Shown here piece by piece: positions 17,086-25,441 of a stretch of 64,000 nucleotides of DNA. A program made the position numbers and the translations under genes. The stretch lies in NCBI RefSeq assembly GCF_020687165.1, contig NZ_JAJEQC010000001.1; one strand, written 5' to 3'. Numbering within the stretch: the first letter of the stretch is position 1; each line of letters begins with the position of its first letter. This stretch comes from Hominenteromicrobium mulieris (GTDB taxonomy: Bacteria > Bacillota > Clostridia > Oscillospirales > Acutalibacteraceae). The notes below the pieces were generated by a model. The model made no database searches and had not been told where the DNA came from. It worked only from the letters and a program-made list of their open reading frames with translations.

Positions 17086-17997
17086 GTGAAAGGAATTATT
17101 TTAGCCGGCGGCGCCGGCACGAGACTTTACCCGCTGACCATGGTAACATCCAAGCAGTTGCTGCCCGTATACGATAAGCCGATGATCTACTATCCCCTGT
17201 CTACCCTGATGCTGGCGGGGATTCGGGACATTCTGATCATCTCTACGCCGGAGGACACCCCACGCTTCCACGATCTGCTGGAAGACGGCAGTCAGTTTGG
17301 CATCACTCTTTCTTATGCTGTGCAAGAAGCGCCGGAAGGGCTTGCGCAGGCGTTACTCATCGGTAAAGAATTCATCGGTGACGAACCGTGTGCAATGATC
17401 CTCGGCGATAATATTTTCTACGGAAACGGTTTCTCCCGCATTCTCCAGAACGCAAGCAGCAGAGCCGAAAACGGCATATCCACGATCTTTGGCTATTATG
17501 TAACGGATCCAGAACGCTTCGGTATCGTGGAATTTGATGATGCAGGCAAGGTGATCTCTGTGGAAGAGAAGCCAAAGCATCCAAAGAGCAACTATGCCAT
17601 CACCGGCCTGTACTTCTATCCCAAGGGTGTGTCGGATCTGGCCAAGAGGGTGGAGAAGTCGGATCGCGGCGAGCTGGAAATTACCACGCTCAACGAAATG
17701 TACTTAAATCAGGGTAATCTGGATGTGGAGCTGTTTGGACGTGGCTTTGCGTGGCTGGATACTGGTACAATGGATAGTCTTGTAGATGCAGCAGATTTTG
17801 TGCGTATGGTCGAAAAACGTCAGGGCGTAAAGATCTCCGCACCGGAGGAGATTGCTTACCGCTTCGGCTGGATCGATAAAGAAGAACTGCTGCGTTCTGC
17901 GGAAAAGTACGGTAAATCCCCGTATGGCACGCACTTGAAAATAGTTGCAGAAGGTACGATCAGAAGTTCCGTTCGCAGTACGAAGACCCAGGAGTAA
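17086..17997 (+). CDS. rfbA: Glucose-1-phosphate thymidylyltransferase
   Basis: 303 residues when started at GTG 17086, which has CGGAGG at good distance; the ATG at 17077 touches that site and would add three residues. Motifs: KGIILAGGAGTRLYPLT, KQLLPVYDKPMIYYPLSTLMLAGI, and the metal-binding CAMILGDNIFYG. It makes dTDP-glucose from glucose-1-phosphate and dTTP. Together with rfbB and wecE it gives the route to dTDP-4-amino-4,6-dideoxygalactose. Its base composition is more GC-rich than the membrane genes around it. Confidence 0.96.
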   Translation: MKGIILAGGAGTRLYPLTMVTSKQLLPVYDKPMIYYPLSTLMLAGIRDILIISTPEDTPRFHDLLEDGSQFGITLSYAVQEAPEGLAQALLIGKEFIGDEPCAMILGDNIFYGNGFSRILQNASSRAENGISTIFGYYVTDPERFGIVEFDDAGKVISVEEKPKHPKSNYAITGLYFYPKGVSDLAKRVEKSDRGELEITTLNEMYLNQGNLDVELFGRGFAWLDTGTMDSLVDAADFVRMVEKRQGVKISAPEEIAYRFGWIDKEELLRSAEKYGKSPYGTHLKIVAEGTIRSSVRSTKTQE

Positions 17998-18022
17998 GTT
18001 CCACAGCACAAGGAGTTAGATT

Positions 18023-19042
18023 ATGACGATCATCGTTACCGGCGGCGCCGGATTTATTGGTTCCAATTTTATTTTTCACATACTGAAAGAATACCCGGAT
18101 TACCGCATTGTCTGCCTCGATAAGTTGACCTACGCAGGCAACCTGTCTACGCTGGCGCCTGTCATGGATAACCCAAATTTCCGCTTTGTGAAGGCCGATA
18201 TCTGCGACCGCGAAGCTGTAAATAAACTGTTTGAAGAAGAGCATCCGGACATTGTGGTTAACTTTGCGGCAGAATCTCATGTTGACCGTTCTATCGAAGA
18301 TCCGGGCATCTTCCTCCAGACGAATATTATGGGTACCGCAACGCTGATGGACGCTTGCCGCAAGTACGGCATCCAGCGTTATCATCAGGTCTCTACCGAC
18401 GAGGTTTACGGCGACCTGCCGTTGGACCGTCCCGACTTGTTCTTCACCGAGGAGACACCGATCCACACCAGCTCTCCGTACAGCAGCTCCAAAGCTGCCG
18501 CTGACCTGCTGGTTCTGGCTTACCACCGTACCTACGGCCTGCCTGTGACCATTTCCCGCTGCTCCAACAACTACGGTCCTTATCATTTCCCGGAGAAGCT
18601 GATTCCGCTGATGATCGCGAATGCTCTGGCAGACAAGCCCCTTCCTGTTTACGGCGAGGGTCTGAACGTCCGTGACTGGCTGTATGTGGAAGACCATTGC
18701 AAGGCCATTGATTTGATTATCCATAAGGGTCGTGTGGGCGAAGTTTACAATGTCGGCGGTCATAATGAAAAGCAGAACATCGAGATCGTAAAAATCATCT
18801 GCAAGGAGCTGGGCAAGCCGGAGAGTCTGATTACCCATGTTGGTGACCGTAAGGGTCATGATATGCGTTATGCCATCGATCCGACCAAGATTCATAACGA
18901 GTTGGGCTGGCTGCCGGAGACCAAGTTTGAGGACGGCATTAAAAAGACCATCCAGTGGTATCTCGATAATCGTGAGTGGTGGGAGACCATCATCAGCGGT
19001 GAGTATCAGAATTACTACGAAAAAATGTACGGTAATCGCTGA
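18023..19042 (+). CDS. rfbB: dTDP-glucose 4,6-dehydratase
   Basis: 339 residues, an extended short-chain dehydrogenase. The NAD site is VTGGAGFIGSNF; the catalytic set is STDEVYGDLP (TDE) and PYSSSKAAADLLV (Tyr and Lys); NNYGPYHFPEKLIP and DWLYVEDHCKAI bind the nucleotide sugar. It makes dTDP-4-keto-6-deoxyglucose, the direct substrate of WecE. AAGGAG lies before ATG 18023. The stop TGA shares its last base with the ATG of the next gene, so it is coupled to the second large membrane protein. Confidence 0.97.
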   Translation: MTIIVTGGAGFIGSNFIFHILKEYPDYRIVCLDKLTYAGNLSTLAPVMDNPNFRFVKADICDREAVNKLFEEEHPDIVVNFAAESHVDRSIEDPGIFLQTNIMGTATLMDACRKYGIQRYHQVSTDEVYGDLPLDRPDLFFTEETPIHTSSPYSSSKAAADLLVLAYHRTYGLPVTISRCSNNYGPYHFPEKLIPLMIANALADKPLPVYGEGLNVRDWLYVEDHCKAIDLIIHKGRVGEVYNVGGHNEKQNIEIVKIICKELGKPESLITHVGDRKGHDMRYAIDPTKIHNELGWLPETKFEDGIKKTIQWYLDNREWWETIISGEYQNYYEKMYGNR

Positions 19043-20844
19043 TGACAAACGATGTACAGCAGATTCGAAGCGCTCCGGCGATCGATTTGCAGGAGCACTT
19101 TGGCAAAAAGAAATTGTTTTTCGTCTTAGCAGCAGCGCAGGCGGTTCTGCTGTTGTGCATTCTTCTTTTTTGCAGTATAAAATATGAGGTTTCGGATGAT
19201 TTCATCATGGAAATGGTGGTTTCCGGTGCGTATACCGGCCACCCAGATGCCCACATGATGTTCTCCAACATTTTCATTGGCTGGCTTTTTGTGCCGCTGT
19301 ATAGTCTTTTCCCGGCAATAAGCTGGTATTTTTGGCTGCAAATGCTTCTTTGCTTTTTGTCTTTTCTTGCGCTCACTTATGTACTTGTGCAGAAACTTCG
19401 TCTTGGCACAGCGGTTCTGACTGTTGTCTGGATTACAGCCTTTGCCGCACGTGATCTGTATATCTTGCCACAGTTTACAAAAACAGCGATTGTGGCATCT
19501 ATGTGTGGATGTCTGTTGTTTGTTTGGGCGCTGTTTGAACAAAATAGGAGGAAATGCTGTGTATTAGGAGCTTTGTTGGCTATAACGGGATGTTTGGTTC
19601 GTAGAGACGCTTTCTTTATGGCGATAGCGTTTTCTAGTGTACTTGTTGTTTATCATATAGTGATTTGTTTTAAGCAAAAACAGATGAAGTTATATGAGTT
19701 TTTTCTTAAAATTGCTGTACCAGGGATAGTTTTTATAGTTACTATCTTTTTGTTTAATATTGTAAATGCACTTACATATACAGCCAATCCAGATTATACA
19801 GAATACTATACATTTACGAAAATCCGCTCCCAGATATTAGATTACACCTGGTGTGATTATGAAAATCTGCGCGACGAACTTACAGCAATCGGCGTATCGG
19901 AAAACGATTATCAAATGATTCTGCATTGGGATTTTGCAGATCAAGCGGTGTTTAGTACAGAGAAGATGCAGCAAGTATTGGATATTATCAATGCACATCG
20001 TGTGAATCTGCATCCGAGTATTCGCGAAGCGCTCAGCATGATTCGGTTGCGCCAACTCTATTATCCGATGACGCTTTGCTGTGTGCTGCTCGGATTATTC
20101 TGCGCCATTACAAATCCCAAAAAATTTTGGGTACCGGCGGTGTTGGCACTGATGGTGCTTGGATTTCTGGTCTATTTTTACAGACTTGGACGGTGGGTCT
20201 ATCGCGTAGAATTTGGTTTTCTGTTCTGCGCCGCCGTATTGATCGCGTATTTCTGTGAGCCGTTTTTTAAGCGCAGCAAGGCGACGGAAGCTCTGTTGTG
20301 TGCCGCCGCGCTCCTGGTAGGCGGATGGCAGGGGATAAACTATCTGCCGGACAATACTGCACCTATAGAAGACGCTGTAGCATATCGCATGTATGTAGAC
20401 GGTACATTTTATTATTCGGCAAGCTATTCTCCGGAAAAATACACGAAAACTGTAATTCCCGGCAAACTGCGCCCCGAATTCTTAGCACAAGTGAACGAAA
20501 CGCCGGAAGATTTATATGTTTTAGATTTTGGCACGGCGATTCAGACGCTGTACTATGATTTTAGTGTGTTTAAAAGCAGCCGAGCCTGCTTTCCGAAAAA
20601 TGTATTGTTTTTGAGTGGTGTGACGCAAAGCCACCCAAGTGTGCAGGACTACATTGAGTCCCTCGGCTTTGAAAATACGCTTGCAGCTCTGCCAAGCAAA
20701 AACGTCTATTACGTCAGCAATACGTCGTCTGAAACGCGTATTTTAACATTTTTTCATGAGCATGGCCATTCCGATATGCAGGTGACCGCCTGCGGCACTT
20801 TTGATGATTATACGCTCTGGAAGTATACGGAAACCGTTAACTGA
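19042..20844 (+). CDS. Large multispanning membrane protein, paralogue of the one at 10480
   Basis: 600 residues, about 11 helices. After the first helix the outside loop holds EVSDDFIMEM (D52-D53), the same place as in the protein at 10480. The middle loop NPDYTEYYTFTKIRSQILDY...LTAIGVSENDYQMI aligns with its paralogue over more than 60 residues. A C-terminal soluble outside part of ~150 residues follows. The middle (about 19600-19850) is markedly AT-rich compared with rfbB, which suggests a separate origin. I infer a GT-C glycosyltransferase; two copies suggest two acceptors or two sugar steps. Confidence 0.6.
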   Translation: MTNDVQQIRSAPAIDLQEHFGKKKLFFVLAAAQAVLLLCILLFCSIKYEVSDDFIMEMVVSGAYTGHPDAHMMFSNIFIGWLFVPLYSLFPAISWYFWLQMLLCFLSFLALTYVLVQKLRLGTAVLTVVWITAFAARDLYILPQFTKTAIVASMCGCLLFVWALFEQNRRKCCVLGALLAITGCLVRRDAFFMAIAFSSVLVVYHIVICFKQKQMKLYEFFLKIAVPGIVFIVTIFLFNIVNALTYTANPDYTEYYTFTKIRSQILDYTWCDYENLRDELTAIGVSENDYQMILHWDFADQAVFSTEKMQQVLDIINAHRVNLHPSIREALSMIRLRQLYYPMTLCCVLLGLFCAITNPKKFWVPAVLALMVLGFLVYFYRLGRWVYRVEFGFLFCAAVLIAYFCEPFFKRSKATEALLCAAALLVGGWQGINYLPDNTAPIEDAVAYRMYVDGTFYYSASYSPEKYTKTVIPGKLRPEFLAQVNETPEDLYVLDFGTAIQTLYYDFSVFKSSRACFPKNVLFLSGVTQSHPSVQDYIESLGFENTLAALPSKNVYYVSNTSSETRILTFFHEHGHSDMQVTACGTFDDYTLWKYTETVN

Positions 20845-20862
20845 AAATGAGGGGGCTAAAAC

Positions 20863-21954
20863 TTGTTTACAAAAGCGGAAACGGCTCGGGTAAAAGGGAT
20901 CGGTATACTTTTACTCCTGTTTCATCACTTGTTTTATAATGTGGATTTTGTTGAAAAGACAAAAATGGAGTTTCTTTTCTTGTCGGAAGATAGGATCCAA
21001 CCAGTTGCCGTCATGGCGCGTGTATGCGTTTGGCTGTTCGTGTTTTTATCCGCGTACGGTTTATCTCTGCAATACCAAAAACGCGGGGGTGCAAATTCTG
21101 AAAGTACTTTACAATTTCTGATCCGACGTTGGTTTTCCTTGATGAAAGCTTTTTGGCCGGTCTATGTATTTGTATTTTTCGGGTATTGGATCGTTAGAGG
21201 CAATCCGATGCGTGTTTATGAAAACAGCGTGATTCGAATGATTGCGGATGTGTTTGCTGTTTCGGATTTTTTCCAAACCGGATTGCTCAGCGGCGTATGG
21301 TGGTATATGTGTCTGGCACAGATCATCGTGCTTCTGATCCCGCTGATAGACAGCCTGTGTGAACGGCTCGGAATGGCAGTGGTTCCGATTGGCTTTTTAC
21401 TGCCTCAATTCATTCCCGATTCGATCCACTCCAAATATGGCGGCAGCTATTTGAATTATTTCTTAGTCATTCTTCTGGCAGCTGCATGTGCCAAGGGAGA
21501 CGTGCTGAATAACTTGATGTCTCGAAAAATGAAACACGGTAAATGGTCGGAAGTCGTGTTTGCGACGGTATTGTTCTTGGGCGCCGCGGGACTTTTGGTT
21601 TTGCGCTTTAGTATCTCGCAGAACGATCTGTGGCAAATCTGCGGTTTGCTCAGTGCGCTGGCTGCGTTTCTGATCATTGTTCTGGTTGGACGGTATTTTA
21701 AGGCGCACGTTATTTCTGCTCCTCTTGAGTTTTTAGGAAAACACTCAGGAAATATGTTTATGGTCCATGCTTTCTTTTACGGACCGTGTTCCGCTTTGGT
21801 TTTTTGGTCACATAATGCAATTTTGAGCTATTTTACGCTTTTGGTCATGAGTTTGGCCTTCTCCATCTCGATCGAAGCGATCAAAAAATGGTCAAAGTAT
21901 AATAAACGGATGACAACGGTCACCAATTGGGTAACAAGTAAATTACATGCTTGA
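20863..21954 (+). CDS. Acyltransferase 3 family membrane protein
   Basis: 363 residues from TTG 20863, preceded by GAGGGGG. The start ARVKGIGILLLLFHHLFY carries the active-site His of the acyltransferase 3 (OafA/WecH-like) family, followed by about ten helices, LFVFLSAYGLSLQY, and the late SGNMFMVHAFFYGP motif. Members add acetyl or similar groups to surface sugars across the membrane. In this island it probably decorates the same polymer. It is the last gene before a strong hairpin terminator. Confidence 0.82.
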   Translation: MFTKAETARVKGIGILLLLFHHLFYNVDFVEKTKMEFLFLSEDRIQPVAVMARVCVWLFVFLSAYGLSLQYQKRGGANSESTLQFLIRRWFSLMKAFWPVYVFVFFGYWIVRGNPMRVYENSVIRMIADVFAVSDFFQTGLLSGVWWYMCLAQIIVLLIPLIDSLCERLGMAVVPIGFLLPQFIPDSIHSKYGGSYLNYFLVILLAAACAKGDVLNNLMSRKMKHGKWSEVVFATVLFLGAAGLLVLRFSISQNDLWQICGLLSALAAFLIIVLVGRYFKAHVISAPLEFLGKHSGNMFMVHAFFYGPCSALVFWSHNAILSYFTLLVMSLAFSISIEAIKKWSKYNKRMTTVTNWVTSKLHA

Positions 21955-21960
21955 TTTCTC

Positions 21961-22020
21961 AAAATAAAAATCCCCGAGTTCGCCTCGCAGTGCTCTGCAA
22001 ATTGAACTCGGGGGTTCTTC
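21961..22020. terminator. Bidirectional terminator between the glycan island and tyrS
   Basis: A perfect 10-base stem (21972-21981 with 22004-22013) encloses a smaller GCAG/CTGC hairpin. On the - strand it is followed by a T-rich run (the complement of 21961-21971); on the + strand by GTTCTTC. It should stop transcripts arriving from both sides. Confidence 0.8.
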
Positions 22021-22033
22021 TATCGCGTTTTAT

Positions 22034-22141
22034 TTACTTCCCCAAAAATTCTCTCAACGCCGCATAGTCCACATTCTCCGGCTTCACTTGGTCGAAGAAC
22101 GCAAGCAGCTTTTCGGCCAGCACGCGTTCGCCGCCGCTTTT
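22034..22141 (-). pseudogene. 3' remnant of a gene just after tyrS
   Basis: On the - strand an open frame of 35 codons ends at 22034 (tail VDYAALREFLGK). It begins within a few bases of the tyrS stop, in another frame, and has no ATG. It looks like the last part of a truncated gene. I do not recognise the family. Confidence 0.4.
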
Positions 22142-22145
22142 TTAC

Positions 22146-23372
22146 TTACTTCAAAACGACCTTATGGAAGACCTTTTTGCCTTTTTTGATGATGACATGG
22201 CCTTTTTCAAAGTCGGCTGCGGTGCAGGTCTTGGCGATGTCGGTGACCTTTACGTCGTCGACGGAAACACCGCCCTGCTGCACGAGGCGGCGGCCCTCGC
22301 CCTTAGATGCGATGAGTCCGGCCTTCTGCATGAGGTCGAGAATGTTGATTGCGCCGTCGGTGAGGTCGGCTGCGGTGATCTCGGTGGTCGGCATGTTCTC
22401 GGAGTTTGCGCCGCTGCCGAACAGTGCGCGTGCGGCTTCCTGTGCCTTCCGGGCTTCCTCAGCGCCATGTACCATCTGGGTGAGCTCGAACGCGAGGATC
22501 TCCTTTGCGCGGTTCAGCTGGCTGCCTTCCCAGCTTTCCATCTTTTCAATCTCGTCAAGCGGTAGGAACGTCAGCATCTTGATGCACTTCAAAACGTCGC
22601 TGTCGTCTACGTTTCTCCAGTACTGGTAGAAATCGAACGGGGAGGTTTTGTTCGGGTCAAGCCACACGGCGTTGCCGGCGGTTTTGCCCATCTTCTTGCC
22701 CTGAGAATCGGTGAGCAGGGTGATGGTCATGGCTGCGGCGTCTTTGCCGAGCTTTCTGCGGATGAGCTCCGTGCCGCCGAGCATGTTGCTCCACTGGTCG
22801 TCGCCGCCGAACTGTAAATTGCAGCCGTACTTCTGGAACAAGGCGTAGAAGTCGTAGCTTTGCATGATCATGTAGTTGAACTCAAGGAAGGAGAGACCCT
22901 TTTCCATACGCTGCTTATAGCACTCGGCGCGCAACATGTTGTTGACAGAGAAGCATGCGCCCACTTCACGCAGGAGCTCGACGTAATTGAGCTTTAAGAG
23001 CCAATCGGCATTGTTGACCATGAGGGCCTTGCCGTCGGAGAAATCGATGAAGTTTTCCATCTGGCGCTTGAAGCAGGCGGCGTTGTGCTCGATGTCTTCC
23101 ATCGTGAGCATCTTGCGCATGTCGGTGCGGCCGCTCGGGTCGCCGATCATCGTGGTGCCGCCGCCGATGAGGGCAATCGGCTTGTTGCCCGCCATCTGCA
23201 GGCGCTTCATTAAGGTCAGCGCCATGAAGTGACCGGCCGTAAGGCTGTCTGCGGTGCAGTCAAAGCCGATGTAGAACGTGGCTTCGCCGTTGTTGATAAG
23301 GTTGCGGATGCGCTCTTCGTCCGTGACCTGTGCAATGAGGCCGCGGGCCTGCAATTCTTCGTAAATACCCAT
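22146..23372 (-). CDS. tyrS: Tyrosyl-tRNA synthetase
   Basis: 408 residues. Class I motifs: the HIGH variant in DSLTAGHFMAL and the KMSKS variant KMGKT in GKKMGKTAGNAVWLD. The tyrosine pocket motifs YIGFDCTADSLT and the MIMQSYDF are present. An S4 domain (GEGRRLVQQGGVSVDDVKV) ends the protein. It follows a Tyr-specific T-box leader, so expression should rise when tRNA-Tyr is uncharged. Confidence 0.97.
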   Translation of the reverse strand: MGIYEELQARGLIAQVTDEERIRNLINNGEATFYIGFDCTADSLTAGHFMALTLMKRLQMAGNKPIALIGGGTTMIGDPSGRTDMRKMLTMEDIEHNAACFKRQMENFIDFSDGKALMVNNADWLLKLNYVELLREVGACFSVNNMLRAECYKQRMEKGLSFLEFNYMIMQSYDFYALFQKYGCNLQFGGDDQWSNMLGGTELIRRKLGKDAAAMTITLLTDSQGKKMGKTAGNAVWLDPNKTSPFDFYQYWRNVDDSDVLKCIKMLTFLPLDEIEKMESWEGSQLNRAKEILAFELTQMVHGAEEARKAQEAARALFGSGANSENMPTTEITAADLTDGAINILDLMQKAGLIASKGEGRRLVQQGGVSVDDVKVTDIAKTCTAADFEKGHVIIKKGKKVFHKVVLK

Positions 23373-23418
23373 GTTGTTTCGTTCCTTTCAATTTTCAGGT
23401 TTTGGGCTTTTGGGGCAA

Positions 23419-23449
23419 TAAAAAAACCCCCTTGATCTTCAAGGAGGGG
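23419..23449 (-). terminator. Second hairpin terminator in the tyrS leader
   Basis: On the - strand a GC-rich stem (from plus positions 23427-23434 and 23440-23448, with one bulge) is followed by seven T. It lies between the T-box terminator and the tyrS start, giving two stacked stop signals. Confidence 0.7.
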
Positions 23450-23460
23450 AATTTTGAATA

Positions 23461-23492
23461 TAAAAAACGCCCTCACTTGATCTATGAGGGCG
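23461..23492 (-). terminator. T-box-controlled terminator of tyrS
   Basis: An 8-base perfect stem (23468-23475 with 23485-23492) followed on the - strand by six T. It sits just after the T-box sequence, as expected for the terminator that competes with the antiterminator. Confidence 0.88.
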
Positions 23493-23736
23493 AACACGTT
23501 TCGTTTTGTGGTTCGCGGTACCACCTCAGTTTATTTCAGGCTCACACCTGAAACCTCAACGGGTACAAACATACCCTTGCGCTGTAACGTGCGCACACGG
23601 ACTTTTTTACTGGGAACCCGTTCAAAAAGACAGCTCCGGAATGTATTTCGGCGTTTTTTTCGCACCTGCTTACACCACCCGCAGGCTCTCTGTGCCGATG
23701 AAAACGCGTACTTCTTTCTTTCACAGCCATTGTGCT
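23465..23736 (-). promoter_or_regulatory. Tyrosine T-box leader
   Basis: On the - strand the T-box sequence AGGTGGTACCGCG lies at 23526-23514. About 120 bases upstream the specifier region reads GAAATACATTCCGGAG, with TAC (Tyr) at 23645-23643. The stem I apical region GGGTGGTGTAAGCAGG is present before it. The leader reads the charging state of tRNA-Tyr and controls readthrough into tyrS. Confidence 0.92.
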
Positions 23737-23737
23737 T

Positions 23738-23766
23738 ATTATAGTCGGCGCTTTTCGGTTTGTCAA
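23738..23766 (-). promoter_or_regulatory. Consensus SigA promoter of the tyrS leader
   Basis: TTGACA (23766-23761) and TATAAT (23743-23738) with a 17-base spacer on the - strand: a perfect match. The -35 box contains the TGA stop of the upstream RNase M5-like gene. Confidence 0.93.
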
Positions 23767-24356
23767 GCACCGTTTTTGATTTTTTCTACGGCGGCTAAAA
23801 GCTGCGCCTTTTTTTCTTCGCTCGTCACCCAGCGCAGGAGCATTTTGGTCGTGAGGTTTTCGGGGAGATCAAGTGCTTTCAAAACGCCTTGGCGCAGTGT
23901 GGCGCTGTTTACGCCGCCGGTGAGACCGAGCGACATGAGGTCTGCCGGGGTCAGGGGTTGAAAATCGGTTGTGCTGCCCTCAACGGAAGCGCCGGATTCT
24001 TTCAAAATTTCCAGTAAAATTTCCGAGGAAATGCCCTCCACGCCGAGTTTGCCCTCTTTGGAAGGCGCCGCTTTGCGCTTTTCTTTGCCGTAAATATCCG
24101 GGATATACGCGTGGCGAATTTGATTTGACGGCACGAAAGACGTGATATACGCGCGGATCTGCCGACCGGCGTTGTCACTGTCCGTCAAAATGACGATGCC
24201 GCGCTCTTTGGCGAGTTTGCGGATGAAATCGCGCTTTTCAGCATCCTTGTAGATGCCAAAGCCGTTCGTTGTGACGATGATAGCGTCGGTCAGCGCGGAA
24301 AGCTTGCTTTTGTCATACCGGCCCTCGACGATGAGGGCTTCGTTCATGTGGATCAT
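23763..24356 (-). CDS. RNase M5-like TOPRIM protein (DUF4093)
   Basis: 197 residues. The start MIHMNEALIVEGRYDKSKL carries the TOPRIM glutamate, and ILTDSDNAGRQIRAYI the DxD metal site. A C-terminal helical region follows. RNase M5 matures the 5S rRNA precursor; the DUF4093 branch is the clostridial form. I chose ATG 24356, with AAAGGAG at five bases; the open frame to 24542 would overlap holA and lacks support. It is the last gene of the 28.6-kb operon. Confidence 0.82.
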   Translation of the reverse strand: MIHMNEALIVEGRYDKSKLSALTDAIIVTTNGFGIYKDAEKRDFIRKLAKERGIVILTDSDNAGRQIRAYITSFVPSNQIRHAYIPDIYGKEKRKAAPSKEGKLGVEGISSEILLEILKESGASVEGSTTDFQPLTPADLMSLGLTGGVNSATLRQGVLKALDLPENLTTKMLLRWVTSEEKKAQLLAAVEKIKNGA

Positions 24357-24366
24357 AAGAGCTCCT

Positions 24367-25419
24367 TTAGGCCACGCTGCCGCGGTGCGCGACGTACAAA
24401 AGCTGGGCGAAAAGCTTTTCGAGTGCGATTCTGTCCATGTTTTCACCGCCCGAAAGCTTGATGGAAAGATCGCAGTTGAGTAAAAGCAAAAGGCATTCTC
24501 GCAGCATTTCGATGGAAAGGTCGCGCACGTCGCGCTCGGCATATTTTAATCTAAAATCGCGACCGCGGTAATCGCCGTATTCCGTCGGCGCCATGGACGT
24601 TTTGCCCGCTTCGATCGCGGCGCGCACGCGGTACATGTCGATGTAAGCGCTGCTTAAAACGGCCAGAATCGTGTACGGTTCTTCGCGCTGGGCCATCAGT
24701 AGATCAAGCAGCGCATACGCTTTGCTGTAATCGCCGCGCACGAGGGCATTGCTCAAGAGAAACACGGTTGTTTCCATGTTTTTCGTGACCGTTTTTTCCA
24801 CCTGCTCGGCGGTGATCTCGCCGCCGCCCGCAAAGGCGCAGAGCTTTGTCACTTCGTTTGTGAGGGCGTTTAAGTCGTTGCCGACGTACTGCACGATGCG
24901 CTCGGCAAGCTTGCGGGAGAGCAGGCAGTTTGCCTTTTCGGCCTCGCGGCAGACGTATTTTTCAAGCTCGTTGTCTTTCAGGCGCAGCGAGGGCAGGGAA
25001 AAGCCGCGCGTGTCGAGCTTCTTTAAAAACGTGCGCCACTTTGCGCTCTTTTTCGGATCAATCTCGAGCGTGGGCAGATAAAGAATAAGCACGGTCGTTT
25101 CGGGAATAGTATCGAGCAATTCGTAGAGCTTATCGAGCTCCGCGGTGTTCATGGCTTCCACGTTGAGGTCGGAGACCGTGACACACTTGCGCTCTGCCAT
25201 AAACGGCATGGCGACAACGGCGTCCGCAATGCTGTCTACGGGCGCGTCGTGCGGGAATTCCTGAAAGTTGAATTCCGGGAAGTTGCCGTCCAGTTTTTTT
25301 AACAGGCGATTTAAATTTCGGCGCACGAGCAGCTTTTCGTCGCCGTACAAAAAGTAAAGGCTGCCGATTTGCTCTTTTGCAATCTGCTCCTTGAGTTTGG
25401 TTTCCGTAATCTCGGGCAT
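24367..25419 (-). CDS. holA: DNA polymerase III delta subunit
   Basis: 350 residues from ATG 25419 (AAAGGA upstream). The AAA+-like clamp-loader fold is recognised by LYFLYGDEKLLVRRNLNRL, LNVEAMNTAELDKLYELL, TVLILYLPT, LERIVQYVGNDLNALTNEVTKL and a helical C-terminal domain (LLDLLMAQREEPYTILAVL). Delta opens the beta sliding clamp during loading. Clustering with comEC is common in Firmicutes (yqeN next to comEC). Confidence 0.92.
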   Translation of the reverse strand: MPEITETKLKEQIAKEQIGSLYFLYGDEKLLVRRNLNRLLKKLDGNFPEFNFQEFPHDAPVDSIADAVVAMPFMAERKCVTVSDLNVEAMNTAELDKLYELLDTIPETTVLILYLPTLEIDPKKSAKWRTFLKKLDTRGFSLPSLRLKDNELEKYVCREAEKANCLLSRKLAERIVQYVGNDLNALTNEVTKLCAFAGGGEITAEQVEKTVTKNMETTVFLLSNALVRGDYSKAYALLDLLMAQREEPYTILAVLSSAYIDMYRVRAAIEAGKTSMAPTEYGDYRGRDFRLKYAERDVRDLSIEMLRECLLLLLNCDLSIKLSGGENMDRIALEKLFAQLLYVAHRGSVA

Positions 25420-25441
25420 AGTGTTTTCCTTTCGTTGCGGC

